From the NCBI GenBank assembly GCA_038501785.1, contig JBAMJR010000100.1, forward strand, positions 898,501 through 962,500: a stretch of DNA of 64,000 nucleotides, given 5' to 3'. Of the stretch, positions 49,001 through 61,500 are shown piece by piece (position 1 is the first letter of the stretch; the number at the start of each line of letters is the position of its first letter). The translations under genes were made by a program, and so were the position numbers. A model generated the notes under the pieces. That model made no database searches and had not been told where the DNA came from. It saw only the letters and a program-made list of their open reading frames with translations. The stretch comes from Myoxocephalus aenaeus (Eukaryota; Chordata; Actinopteri; Perciformes; Cottidae).

Positions 49001-50536
49001 GTAAGACGTTGGGCGTGAACCACAACAGACTTAGTTGCGTCCCTTTCATTTATTTTCCTGTCATCTCTTCACTGCCACGTTTAATAAAAGGTATTAAATG
49101 CATGTATGCACATATATGCATAATCTTTCGTTTATGTTAAGTGCATTTGTTTGAATGAAATTTGCATTGAACGTCAACTTGTGTTATTTCGACTGTGCTA
49201 AAGAAAGCAGAACTTGTGGCAGTTGCCAACTTCATCGCTGTCTGTGTTGTGCATGTCATGACGCCTGAATCGTCTTATTGAAAACGGATTTAGCGCATTC
49301 ATGGCAAGGTGTGATCTTTGCAGGAGTGAAAGACAAACCCTTACATGTACGTGTTTCCTGCATCATTTAACATTCACTTCATACACTCTCAAAAGAGCAG
49401 GAATCTTTCCACAGGTCGCCAGCAAACTTAAACATTTCCTTTCATAGTCTTCTGAAGTATTTCCACACATGCTAATGACAACGCAGCCCTTTTAGGCAAC
49501 ATCCAATTACAAGCTGAGTAAACCCCGTTCAAGGAGAGGTAACAGTGTTGTAATAGAAGCATCAACTGTAAGACCCCCCACCGGAACGCTTTATTATAAT
49601 GCGGCTTTTGTCCACATTATTCATGAATGAAACGCATGACATTTTCCAGGGGCAAAAGGTGCTGCAGAAAGCAGCTGATATAACAAAACTGGGTGGCAAA
49701 GAGTCAGGCTGTGAAACTTTGTTTTAATCCACTCACAGCAGCTTTTACACTCAATATTTCAGCATCACGCTCACTATACTTTGAAATAGCATCTTTTCAT
49801 AGTGGCTGTTAATCTGTCACCGTGCCTTTTAGTCAAAATGTAGTGGTATTTTAATGGTAGGTGGTATAATTTTTTTCATAATAGCACATGAAGGTCGTTT
49901 GGCTTCAGCTGTTCAACGACCTTGCTTGTGACAAATGTCCCCGGTCACATAGGCTCCATATGTGGCAAGTGGCTGGCCAGGTTCCACCAAGCAAAGCCAT
50001 TGCCTCTTATTAATTGCCTTGAACTGTTCACATAATGTGGAGGTCAAGTCCCCACCTGGATGGAAATACCAGAGTGAGAGGACTCATATGCGCTCTATCG
50101 ATCGGGGGCAAATCATTTATTTGATTAAAGCTATTTGTCAAACGGAGCGACACAGTAGCAGCAGGCTGCTGTGCTGCGAGGAGAGAGATTTGTTAGTAAA
50201 ATGCAAAGCTACAGCCATTGTTCCCAACTGATTTCTTTAGTATAAATGAATCAGGTTTCCCTCTGTGTTTTTCAGCCTTCTGAAGCTGCATGGAGAATGC
50301 TTTGGAGTCCTTGATTTGGCAAGAGAATGTCTCCGGATTAGCATATTGACAGGCCAGCATTTCATCTGAAAGAGGAACGCCACTGACTTCAGATATAAAT
50401 GTCTGTTAGCAGGCCTTGGAAAGTAGCGCTAAAGAAAATAAAAGTTGTGTAAAACCTTTTGTGGCTCCAGAGGGAGCACACAACAACGTTGGTTGGGGCT
50501 GAAAACAAGCAGTCAAACTACAATTACCACCGTGTG

Positions 50537-50930
50537 GTTGTATGCTTCTGCCAACGATGTGCAGTTTAGATCCACGCCTGTCCAAAATGTGATTTACTGA
50601 TCTCAGCACGGCCTTGGTTACAATAGTGCTTACTGCCTATACACACTAGCCACTTGTGGGAATCGCAACACATGCGTCTCAATCTCACGTCCTCAGATGT
50701 TTATGTCTATCTTCAGTTTTATTTTTTGACGATCGTTCTTTTTCTTGAAGCAATATTGTCACTAGGGGGATATTCTATATCGCCTCTACCTTCAGGGCGC
50801 TCCTCCTGATATATTGCGTTCACGGGAGATGGGATGGACGTTTGCGCCAGATATAAAGAAATTCCTTCAAGGTATTCATGAATTATCGTGTTCACGATAA
50901 GTACGGATAGATGGACGGAGACATAAAAGT
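50537..50930 (+). repeat. Dispersed repeat family B, copy 2
   Basis: Begins GTTGTATGCTTCTGCCAACG, continues CGCCTGTCCAAAATGTGATT, and ends with CCTTCAAGGTATTCATGAAT, TATCGTGTTCACG and GGATAGATGGACGGAGAC. The order matches 28367-28655. It seems to contain a partial internal duplication, since ATATTGCGTTCACGGGAGATG near 50811 and ATTATCGTGTTCACGATAAG near 50881 are two versions of the same end block. Confidence 0.6.
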
Positions 50931-51568
50931 CTGGAGGTTTAGAGTTAAAAAGAAGTGAGACCTCTGTAGCACTGCACCTCCTCTCTAGTGGCCACTTCTC
51001 GCATAACAGATGCAAATCTACGGTGTACTGTTAATGATGCATTGTGGGTACTATAGGCGTGATGTTTTGACAAAAAAGAATGTATGGAATAAAACGTTGG
51101 TTCTGCTGCGTCTACCTTTAATTGAGTTTGACAGTTATATAAGTCAGTGAGCCACTGCTATAGACTTGTGCAAGCAGCACTATAACCATTTGGTATGTTT
51201 TAACCTTGAAATTTGATTTGCCCATCTGTGTGGTATTTTTGTACCATGGTTAATAGCAAGGACGGGAGCAAACAGGTGGAACTTTAATTGAAATGACACA
51301 GTGCAGGGACCTGCTGGTTTTTGGTAGAAATTGTGACTCACAGAATGCCGACATGGGCACGTTGCAGCTGCGTTCCACTGGCATCTGATTGAATAAATAT
51401 GTGAATTAAAATACAGTTACAGCTGTCTCGCCTGCAAATAACAACCTTTGCATTTCACTTGCTTTAAGTGCATAACTGCCAGCTGAAGTTATCTGAGGTA
51501 AAAATATATGCCGACAGCTGCTGACGTGCGCCTTTCTCTACATGGCCAGTGTGCACAAGGTATTAGAT

Positions 51569-52498
51569 CAGTGATTCTCAACTGGTGGGTCACGGACCCG
51601 TTTTCAGTGGGTCTCTTTTTTTTTTTTTGCATCCTGTGGTTTTATTTTGAAAGGACTTTTTTATGCAGCGGAGTGTCGTTATTTTGCCGGCTCTGGTTTC
51701 AACTGGTTTTGCACTTGTCCCTCTATGTTTTCAGCAGTGTGGGCCAGGTTGGGTCAAACCATCCTGATATGAGGGAGACTCTGGGTTTTTAGGATAATTT
51801 AATTAAACAGCCTACTGAATATAACATTGACAACTGATGGCGCTGCCTGCATGGCAGGAAAAAACTCTGGGGTTGGGAGGAGAATTGAGTGCTGCTTAAT
51901 TTTCTGTAAAGCACAATGTTTTTCAGTATTTACTGATGAGGTAATCACAAGAGAAGTTAATGTTGTATATATGAATACTTTTGAATTCCACTTTTGTTTA
52001 ATTTATTTTGGGTTAGTGGAAAAGCTGCTCCTCAACACAGTGACGTGTTCCACAATAAAGTGTTGGTCATAGATTTGGTGAGTGTGTGTTGTCAGTTAAA
52101 GTTAGGTCATTTCAGTCTTTTTGAAACTTCTTCTTAGTTGTTGGACTGTTTGTGCATGAAAGCTGTTGAGTCTGATTAAAAATAGCTGAAGATTCTGAAT
52201 TGTTATATATGTTGTAATACCTCGTGTCCTGAAGATGCAGTTTTATTTTTTAATTAAAATGCAGCTAATTGAGTGTAAAAGGGAATAGTTCCCTCTCTAT
52301 CATCGCCACCAGCTGCTCGTTTTGGTTATTAAACTTGTTTTTGTGTTAGCATACATATCCTGTACTATCTCAGGTTCAAACTGCACCATCTTTTCATTAA
52401 ATACATTGGAGAAGTTGAGAATGTTCCTCGATTTGGGTCGCGGCTCGTCATTCAGGGGTGATGGTGGGTCCCGGAGCCAGACCAGTTGAGAACCACTG
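51569..52498 (+). mobile_element. hAT element copy 1, with 8-bp TSD
   Basis: A 930-bp element with ends CAGTGATTCTCAACTGG and (reverse complemented) CAGTGGTTCTCAACTGG. It is flanked by perfect 8-bp duplications TATTAGAT at 51561-51568 and 52499-52506. These CAGTGGTTCTCAA ends and the 8-bp target are hallmarks of hAT (Charlie-type) elements. The interior contains a decayed frame with TTDGAACMAGKNSGV, reminiscent of the TDGA-P/A-M-G--SG motif of hAT transposases, so it looks like a deletion derivative of a full element. A near-copy lies 2.7 kb away in the opposite orientation (55241-56221). It lacks about 50 bases present near one end of that copy. Confidence 0.9.
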
Positions 52499-53898
52499 TA
52501 TTAGATTATGTAATAAATAATCTGTAAAAAACAAGGTGCAAATTAAATAATTCAAAGAAATGTGCAGCTATTATAAAGTAATGTTGTAGAAAAAAATCTG
52601 GTTCATACAAACTCACATTTAATTCGCAGCAAAAAAAATACCGGTTTAATTAAATTAGAGCAGAAACGTCAGCACAGCAGCCTGGACCGATCTATAATTA
52701 AACAGGTGATTCTCACAAGTAGCTGTCATCCTGCTCTAAAATGCAAAAAGAAGACTTGCCCTTCAGTTAATTGAATCCCTGCCACCATTAGAAAAGGGCC
52801 AGAATAAAGCCCAAAGGTGGACTCCGACCGTCACCCTGCTGTAGTGCAACTGTAACATCCACGGTCCATTTGCAGAGGGCAGAGATCCAACACCTTTTAT
52901 AATAAGTATTACACTGAGAAGAAGAAGCCACTAAAGTCAATCCAAAAAGGTCAGATAGTCGCTCGTCGCATGCACAACGTCCTTTCAAAATAAACTTCCG
53001 TGCCCACAGGAGAATTTTTGTTCCCGGCAGCGAAATCTCTTGAGTTGGGTTCATAAAAAGAGCGTGGTTGATGTTGTGCGTCGGAGCACTGACCAAGCTG
53101 CATTACCTGGCGCGCTGGGACTGAGAAGGGGTTGAGAAGTCAGTGAGAAAAAAGGCAAACCTCCTCCATCCTGTCCAGTGTTCACTGAGGCCATAAGCGT
53201 GGGTGAGCCCGCCTCCCCCTGCCTCCTCCACCTGCCCCTTTAAAAGCACTACTGTTTTATTTATAGAAAGAAAAAGGTGGCTCAGCGGAATAGCCGGAGT
53301 CCACTCTGCCGAAACTGTCCCATCTTTGCGCCACGGAGCTTGGCCTCCCCACTAACCACCGCCTCCTCCTCCAGCTTTTCCATCTTCGTCTCTGGGGCCC
53401 TGGATACTGCCACGGCTCACAATACATCAAGACAGCGTAGTGTGACAACTGGGTTACCCAAATCAGAGGTCACTGATTGCAATCTTTAAGAGCAACTAGA
53501 GGTGTCACTGCCGCAACACCTGACTGAATCTGAAATGGATATCGGGGCAGTGGGGCTGCAAACTCCTCGCAGCCGCTCCGTCCAGGATGATACGAATGCA
53601 GAACAACTCACTGCAGACCTCGGGCACAGATAACCGACTTTTGCCATCATTCCAGAGTTTCAGAAGAAAACTTTTAGTCTCTGACTGCCATGCTGAAGAG
53701 CTGTGCATCTATGGAAAACTGTAGAGGGAAGACATACGAAACGGAAGTTTAAAATACATTCTTGACCTCAGTAATAGCGGGTTGGAAACCAATCTTACCA
53801 CAAGGTCCATAGCTGCTCTGGATCTTTAGATCTTTAGATGGACTTTGATGTCATGGAGCTGCAGTTGCTTAGATTAACGTATTTTTTGTATGTGCGTC

Positions 53899-53963
53899 TA
53901 TTCAATTAAATTTATTTTGTCCTGCCCAAAATCACAAATTACAAATTTGCCTCAGAGGGCTAC
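53899..53963 (+). repeat. L2/Maui-like LINE 3' fragment, short
   Basis: TATTCAATTAAATTTATTTTG, then CCCAAAATCACAAATTACA, then AATTTGCCTCAGAGGGCT, a combination found in a very common fish repeat. It would be an upstream part of the same 3' region seen at 8135-8257. The LINE class is assigned from memory. Confidence 0.5.
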
Positions 53964-55240
53964 TGAGTTTATGTATTGCTGTGTCTGGCCCTGTGACCAT
54001 GAATGTACTGTAAAGTGAAGTATTCAAAACTCTTCAATCCATTTTCAACAAACCACAATCTCACCTGCTATTTAGAGTATCTAATGTTAATTAGTCACTT
54101 GTCAAAATGGCTGCTGGAGTTGACCAACCTGAAACAAACTGAAACTGATTTGCAGCATTTGGCGAGTGGCTGAATATTTTAAACAGTAACCAACAACATC
54201 GAAAAAGAGACACATTAGCAACGCATTTCCTCTCCTCGGCAGATTATGAATGTAACATGTATTGATGACTCGTGAATCCATGCACATCAGCTAATGATAG
54301 GGTGACAACAAACCAGTCCTCTGACCTAAACAAACAAAAAATGACAAAAAGATTATACGTCCATCTTTGCAACTAAGAGAGAAAATCACTGTTTGCACAG
54401 CCACAAGAGACAAAGGTCACTACCAATAATGCCATTTGTCTTTCTTTGTTCTCTACACAACAGTTTCTCCGGTAACTTTAGTTTGTTTGAAGGTAACTTG
54501 TTAGCTGACAGCTCAGGACAGATTCCCTCCCTTCATTCAGTCTCTGTCACGACGGTTTCCTCCTCGGATGCGAGTGAGATTCTCTCCCTCCCGTCTTGCT
54601 CAGGGACCGCTGCTGTTCCTCACGTCTTAATCTTTGATGTATTACCTCCCTCCCTTCTCACCTTGAAGGGGATCATTGTCATCCAGGAGACTTGACTCCA
54701 ACCTCTTCCCACCCATCCAATTCCCCCCTCCCACCCTCATCTTCTTCACTGAGCTCTCCAGACAGAAGCCTCCAGAGGTGTTTTGGAGCCTCAAAATCTC
54801 CCCTCAGACTCCGTGCCTTCAGCTACAAAACCCTACAGCACCCCCAAACTGGACCAGCTCCACTTTGGTGGGCTTTAGTTCTAACTCTGTTGGATCATGC
54901 CCATGATTATTAATGGCCTTTCATGGTAAACATATGACACATTTACTAATGTACACCGCCATGCGGCATGCACAAGGGGAACTTGTGTCCAAGAGAGGAA
55001 TTGTGTCTGTTGGGAATTTGGACATTTTGGGGGGTTTTATAAAAATCCGAAGTAGCCACACAAGCGATTCTGTCACCTCAGCACAAAATGTGTTGGTGTA
55101 CCAAAATCAAGGATGTCAGTAGCTCCAGTGAAACCGCAACCCAAAGGGTCAGACGCCTGAGGCACTGCCAATGAGAGGAAAAGGAAGCGGTGGAGCGACA
55201 TTACGAACAGAAAATTGAGAAAGACGGGTTGAGTTTAAAA

Positions 55241-56221
55241 CAGTGGTTCTCAACTGGTCTGGCTCCGGGACCCACCATCACCCCTGAATGACAAGCCGCG
55301 ACCCAAATCGAGGAACATTCTCAACTTCTCCAATGTATTTAATGAAAAGATGGTGCAGTTTGAACCTGAGATAGTACAGAATATGTATGCTAACACAAAA
55401 ACAAGTTTAATAACCAAAACGAGCAGCTGGTGGCGATGATAGAGAGGGAACTATTCCCTTTTACACTCAATTAGCTGCATTTTAATAAAAAAACTAAAAC
55501 TGCATCTTCAGGACACGAGGTATTACAACATATATAACAATTCAGAATCTTCAGCTATTTTTAAACAGACTCAACAGCTTTCATGCACAAACAGTCCAAC
55601 AACTAAGAAGTAGTTTCAAAAAGACTGAAATGACCTAACTTTAACTGACAACACACACTCACCGAATCTATGACAAACACTTTACTGTGGAACACGTCAC
55701 TGTGTTGAGGAGCAGCTTTTCCACTAACTCAAAATAAATTAAACAAAAGTGGAATTCAAAAGTATTCATATATACAACATTAACTTTTCTTGTGATTACC
55801 TCATCAGTAAATACTGAAAAACATTGTGATTTACAGACAATTAAGCAGCACTCAATTCTCCTCCCAACCCCTGAGTTTTTTCCTGCCATGCAGGCAGCGC
55901 CATCAGTTGTGAATGTTATATTCAGTAGGCTGTTTAATTTAATTATCCTAAAAACCCAGAGTCTCCCTCATATCAGGATGGTTTGACCCAACCTGGCCCA
56001 CGCTGCTGAAAACATGGAGGGACAAGTGCAAAACCAGTTGAAACCAGAGCCGGCAAAATAACGACACTCCGCTGCATAAAAAAGTCCTTTCAAAAGAAAA
56101 CCACAGGATGAAAAAAAAAAAAAAAAAGATTTTTTTTTTGTTGCTTTTTTTATTTTTTTCAGGCAACTGAAAACGCGACCCACTGAAAACGGGTCCGCGA
56201 CCCACCAGTTGAGAATCACTG
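55241..56221 (-). mobile_element. hAT element copy 2, inverted, with 8-bp TSD
   Basis: A 981-bp element, starting CAGTGGTTCTCAACTGG and ending with the complement of the same end. It is flanked by perfect 8-bp duplications GTTTAAAA at 55233-55240 and 56222-56229. It is the reverse complement of the element at 51569-52498 with scattered substitutions, plus about 50 extra bases rich in A and T runs near 56107-56160. The relic frame (MAGKNSGVGRRIECCLI in the minus direction) matches that of copy 1. The different target duplications show two independent insertions rather than one segmental duplication. Confidence 0.9.
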
Positions 56222-56534
56222 GTTTAAAACAATAGAATTGAGGTTTTATAGTCTCAGTTTATAGTGTTTATACAACTACCTTAGAATACCTTGTCATCAT
56301 ATCTAACTTCATTTTTTATGTTGCAGTTTGCACATTAATAAGTGTTTACATGCTACAACTGCTTTAAGTATTCTGATATCTTCATGTATTTGTGTCATTT
56401 TGTTGGGACAAGCAAACCCGATAGTATTCAAAGCCTTCAGTATGACATTATGATGACTTTAACATGTTTAAAATATATAGTATATGTACTACTGACTGTA
56501 TTAAGCCATAAAAAAAAAGAAGAAAAAAGTTGAA

Positions 56535-56600
56535 TATACCGTCAAACCCCCAGAATCTTAAAAGATACTGTGATAGAGATGTTTGGTCATACCGCCCAGC
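56535..56600 (+). repeat. End fragment of a DNA transposon, second copy
   Basis: ATATACCGTCAAACCCCCAG, then AATCTTAAAAGATACTGTGA, then TTTGGTCATACCGCCCAGC. It parallels 34236-34297 and resembles one end of a common teleost TIR element. The matching opposite end was not found. The 80-codon frame that starts here (56530-56772) is therefore suspect. Confidence 0.5.
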
Positions 56601-58463
56601 GAGAGATAGAAAACCAGACAGAGAAAGAAGAGGAAGGGATAAAGAAAGGAGGCTTTGTACACTTCTCAAATCTGGTCCCGGTAGAGTTGATTACAAAGAG
56701 CTTCCTCCTTCAGTGGCAGGTCTTGTTGATGACATGATGGAGGAAAGTGACCCAGGGGCTGAACACACCTAGGCAGCGATATCAAATCAACACACTGCCG
56801 CAGGTCTATATTTGGGCAATAGCAGACAGACTAGGACATATTGTCTTTTTCCACAGATGGGCAAAACAAGCAGACAGACAATACAATAGGCTTGGAAACA
56901 CCCTTCAGATGCAGAATAAATGATGTCACTAGTTGATTTAAAGACCTAATATGTTCGAACCTCAGAGGAAAAAGCAAGGGCAATGAAAATAGTCTGTGAG
57001 AGTCAGTGACTGTGAACTTCTGGGATGGGCCTCCACTTTTACATTCTGCTTCACTCTGCTCTCCCATCTGAAATTAAGAATTCAACCCAAAAAGAGATTT
57101 TTCCTTGTGGTTATTAGGGCTGTCAATTTGATCAATGGGCATTTAATAAATGAAGCTGAGTCTCTCAATAAAGAACCAATTTTAAATTGTCTGCTCATAA
57201 GTTTCCTAGAAATAAGTAATTCAACATCAAAAAGCGTGAAAGGAATTCAAAGAAATCTTCGGCGACCGATCAGCTGACTGATCCACGAGGAAGGGGCCGC
57301 CCTACTTTCTGTCTTTTTGCGATGTGCAACATGTTCAGCCAAGCACACTTTATGAACAAGTTAGCTCCGCACAGTTTACCGACTCCACAAAACACAAACA
57401 ACTCAGCACTGATAACAAAGCAAGAGGAGCTTGAATGCAGAACGTTTTGTCAACTGCCAAGCTCAACTGTTCAGCCGGCGTGGACGAGACTACGGTTTCA
57501 TGACAACCGAGCAAACTCCATCTACTTATGAAGATTATACAATGCGATACGAGTATGAGCAAGAGTATGTGGACTTTAAGTTGAGAATAATTTTCCAACC
57601 TAACAGAGTTAATTCCATATAGGATATATCGATGATCGATGGCCGAAGAGCAAAACCTCCCATCTAAAAAACTTCTTGCAGGATGCTATTTGTTAAGGAT
57701 ACCCAATAATAATACAAAAGAAAGAAAGAAGTGCAGATATGAGGGTCCCCCCAACTTTTCCTGCATAATTTTGCAGGTTTTGCACTTTGGCCGTCGATAT
57801 ATTGGATAATAATTGTCTCTGCTAACCTGCTGTGTTGGCTCATATACCGTAGTGTGGAGATATGACTATGGAGTACTCGTTGGCTGTTCTCCTGATCACA
57901 AGAGGCTGTGGCATTTACCTTTTACCCAGCCAGCTTCTTTGCACACAGAAACAGTTTGCTTTTTTGACTCAGCCTTTCAATGTGTTTGCTTCAACCAGCG
58001 AGTTTATTTTATTCCCCAGAGCAGCTCAGCCTCTGAGAAATGTTTGCACCGCAAACTGCCATAGGTCCGCTGTGTGGTCTGAAGTCCGACACGAATCCAT
58101 CCAGCTTTATGCTGTGACTAGTAGTATAGGAGACACTAATGGCACACCCACAGTCTCCTACTCTGAGTATAAAGCAGATCCTTACACTTACCGGCAGTAA
58201 AACGTATTATCACAATCCCTCCTGAGGTCTGCTTTTCATCCCACAGTGGGGTCAGCATTAGGTTAAAGGACTCTATTATCATCCATTTGCCCATTCCAGT
58301 CATAGCTGTGAACCATAAAGAGTTGAATTCCTATAGATCTGCACCCCCAGATATGGCATATAGCCTTTATTGATCGGGTCATAAAGGATTCAGCTTCACA
58401 AGCAGGGACGGAAACGAAACGAGACTGTTTTGTCACAACACTCACAAGTCACTATTTCAGCAC

Positions 58464-58465
<2 letters not shown>

Positions 58466-58523
<58 letters not shown>
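58466..58523. repeat. (AT)n microsatellite, about 58 bp
   Basis: Pure AT alternation, seen directly. It is self-complementary along its length and prone to cruciform formation and length change. Confidence 0.98.
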
Positions 58524-58529
<6 letters not shown>

Positions 58530-61500
58530 TTTTTTGTTTGTTTGTGAAAATTCCAAATCACATTTTGGAGAGGTCCCATTTTCATCAATCTTGGTTATTT
58601 ATTGGAGTGCATGTTGATCACCTTGACCATCAGTAGGGAGGAGTAAACGCGTCCAGGTCAGTTGGATTGTAAAGCATTTTTTCTGTCCAGAGCATTTTTC
58701 TTGCTGATGGTTTTGTCAGGAATTGGATGTTGGATGTTTTCTGATGTATGGAGTAATCTGCCGAATTGGCAGCCTGCTCAGTCATTTCAGCTTTTGACAG
58801 ACTCACATTCAAACTGATAGAAGCCGTGAGAGGGAAAAATTCCCCGACTTAAATCAAAAAGGAGGCTTTATGTGTATGCGCTGAACATTTAACGACTGCT
58901 ATTTCCCAATCGGGAGAGACTCAGAAAGGCTATGATATTTCAAAAAACATCAGAGGAATTTTAAAAGTTTGATCAACATTGTCGTCTGTTGAACTAGGTT
59001 TGCCTTTTACTGATGTATTACTAAACATTTAGCTCGTCATGTCAGGTTTTTAGGGATTAATTCACAGTTCATAAAAAAAGCACAAAGCCTAAATATGTAA
59101 AGACCAACAATGAAAAAAATATCCACTCAAGGTCCATTTACTGGCTGGTTCTGGAGTTGTCGACCATATCTTACCCACCAGATGCAGTATGCTCAGAATA
59201 ACGGAAAGTCTTAACTATTATCAATATTCACCATCAACAGTTTACAAGCACCGTGTGTGTTAAGGCAGTAAAAAATGCACAAGCACACCGATATGCCAGC
59301 AGAGGTACAGAAGTCACATCTGTTTGACCTGCTGTCCGTGTTGATAGAATAAAACTGAACAACATGAAACATCACAATTTATTTTGTCATTTTACTCGGG
59401 GGATTGTTGTCGGCTGCAGCAGAAGTCAACGTTTTGCCCCCCGTAGGCCAACTTAACCGTTCTGGAAAGGCAGCAAGCACAGACCTGCAGATCTTTGCTG
59501 GAAACATACATTGCTTCTACAATTTTTTAGTGTCAGATTGTTTAAGAAAACTAGAATGACACTCGCCCCTCAGAGAGCGCAGGGAGGAGTGCAGACGATG
59601 GTGCATTCAGGTGCTCCTCAGATGGTCCTTTTTTCAGTAAAATCCAACACACCTTTGAATACACAGGAGTCTCAAGAACGACTTCTCAATTCTGCCTTAA
59701 ACAAAATGCTGGCTGTTTTTGAGTCGTTACCATTGGAGGGGAGTTCTATGAATTCTCGCAGTCGGGAACTAATTTTTTTCGGATTATTCCGAAACTGCAA
59801 GAATGCAGCACATATGCCTTATCTCGAAATGTTAATGAAAGTGAAACATACTGTAATGCGTGCACAAACAAACAGACACGGCGAGCCCAAAACAAAAGCC
59901 TCCTTTGCAGAGGTAACTATAACTGCATGTTGACTTAACGTTTCGCAGATGTTTTTCCTTGTTGGAAATGCCATCGTGACGGGTTGCTGTTCCTGGGTTC
60001 TGGCAGGCAGCTGCTGTCCCCACTTCCCGGTAGACCTACTGCTTATCATCACTGAATCCTTTAGAGGTACGGAGAACCGGACCGGACCGGCCTACTTTCA
60101 CCCCTGCTCTCCAGGTCTTACAAACTTGTTTTCAGCAGCGTTTTCAATGACAAAAGAGCTAAAAGAGAGTAAATATTGGGCTTATATTCATCAGGTGGAC
60201 AAAATCATGATAATAATGCTCAGTAACAAGCTGGATGTCTTACAAGATTGTCCTATATACTTAATAATAATATTATAGTACGTTTTACTTATTTTACTTA
60301 CTTTTTTAGAAGACTATTTGATCGTCAAAAGCTCCGGCGCAAGGGAAAGTTTCATGACAACTGATATAAAGAAGCCCAAAGAAGACCTTGTGACATGGTG
60401 GAAAGCTGAAGAACAAGTAAGTAAGTGGAGATGGTCAAGAAGGAACTGACGAGCTGAGTTTCTCAGATGTTCCAGAGAACGTCCCCGGAAGGTATTTGGA
60501 CGGTGCAGAGAATCAATACCTTCAATACCTTCCGAAATCAAGTTGGAAGTCAGAGGAAATATCCATCTTCAATTATTAAACTAATACTAGGCATCTCGCC
60601 AGTTTGCAACATCATTTTACAAAAAGCAAACAGCTAAACAGAAGATCTCAAGCACATGTGCACAGTAATTGTTTCGAGCAGGCCAATTAAAAACATGACC
60701 TTTTACTTGTATTACTTTACTTGTCAATTTTTCCCGTTTCTTCCTCAATAAGAGATCCATTGCTCACTTGATTGCACCGTCCAGGACCTGCAAATCAAAC
60801 ATGTGTGTCCCGTCACTGGGTGAGACGGGTCGCGCTATACATAGAATGAAGTCAACAGTTTGATATTAGAAAACGCCCACAGCGCTGCAGCACTGTAACC
60901 CAGTCAGCCCCATTCTCTTCTTCTCTCCATCTCTGTATAGTGTCTTACTCACAAAGCACACCGCTTTAAGCAATGTTGGCAGCTATTGTTCACATTTATT
61001 TCACCAAATTGTTCAAAGGCTTGAAATCCAGGATGGAGAAAGTGGGTGGAAAACAAAAGAAAGGGAGAAGGCAGAGAGCAATACAATGAACACTTTCCAC
61101 AGGAAAAGGGATTTAACCAATACTTAAATATATATGTATTTCACCTCAACAGACCATTGAGGAGGCATCCTCGTGTACAATGGTGTGGACATATAAAACA
61201 ATGCTCGCAAACAAAAATACCTATCAATAAAAACGACAAAGCATGATGGAAAGCCATCTTATGGAGACTGCAAACATGGTTTTTGGAGCCCATTCGCTCA
61301 AAATAGCTACACTTGTAACTTGGAATTCAGTTGGCCAATCCATCAGGATTCTAAAGTGATTTTTAAGGGTTTGTATAAATGGGTCGCAACAATTTCAAGG
61401 ACAGAGCAAAATGTGGACTAAATACATTCTTAATTATAAAAAATAATAATTTTACAAACTAAGAAAGTCAAAACCACTGTCAAGGTCCTCCAGTCAAGCG

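Noticed and set aside
54560..54910. Pyrimidine-rich stretch with Pro/Ser-rich frames
   Set aside because: Composition alone explains the open frames. No splice sites or domain are visible.
57115..57160. TTAGGGCTGTCAATTTGATC as a transposon left end
   Set aside because: It resembles a known type of teleost DNA-element end, but no partner end or target duplication was found nearby.
57862..58200. 112-codon plus-strand frame
   Set aside because: No recognisable motif, and it overlaps another frame of similar length. It looks like chance.
59511..59933. 140-codon plus-strand frame
   Set aside because: No domain, signal or homologue recognised, and no repeat or splice evidence supports it. A chance frame is the simpler reading.
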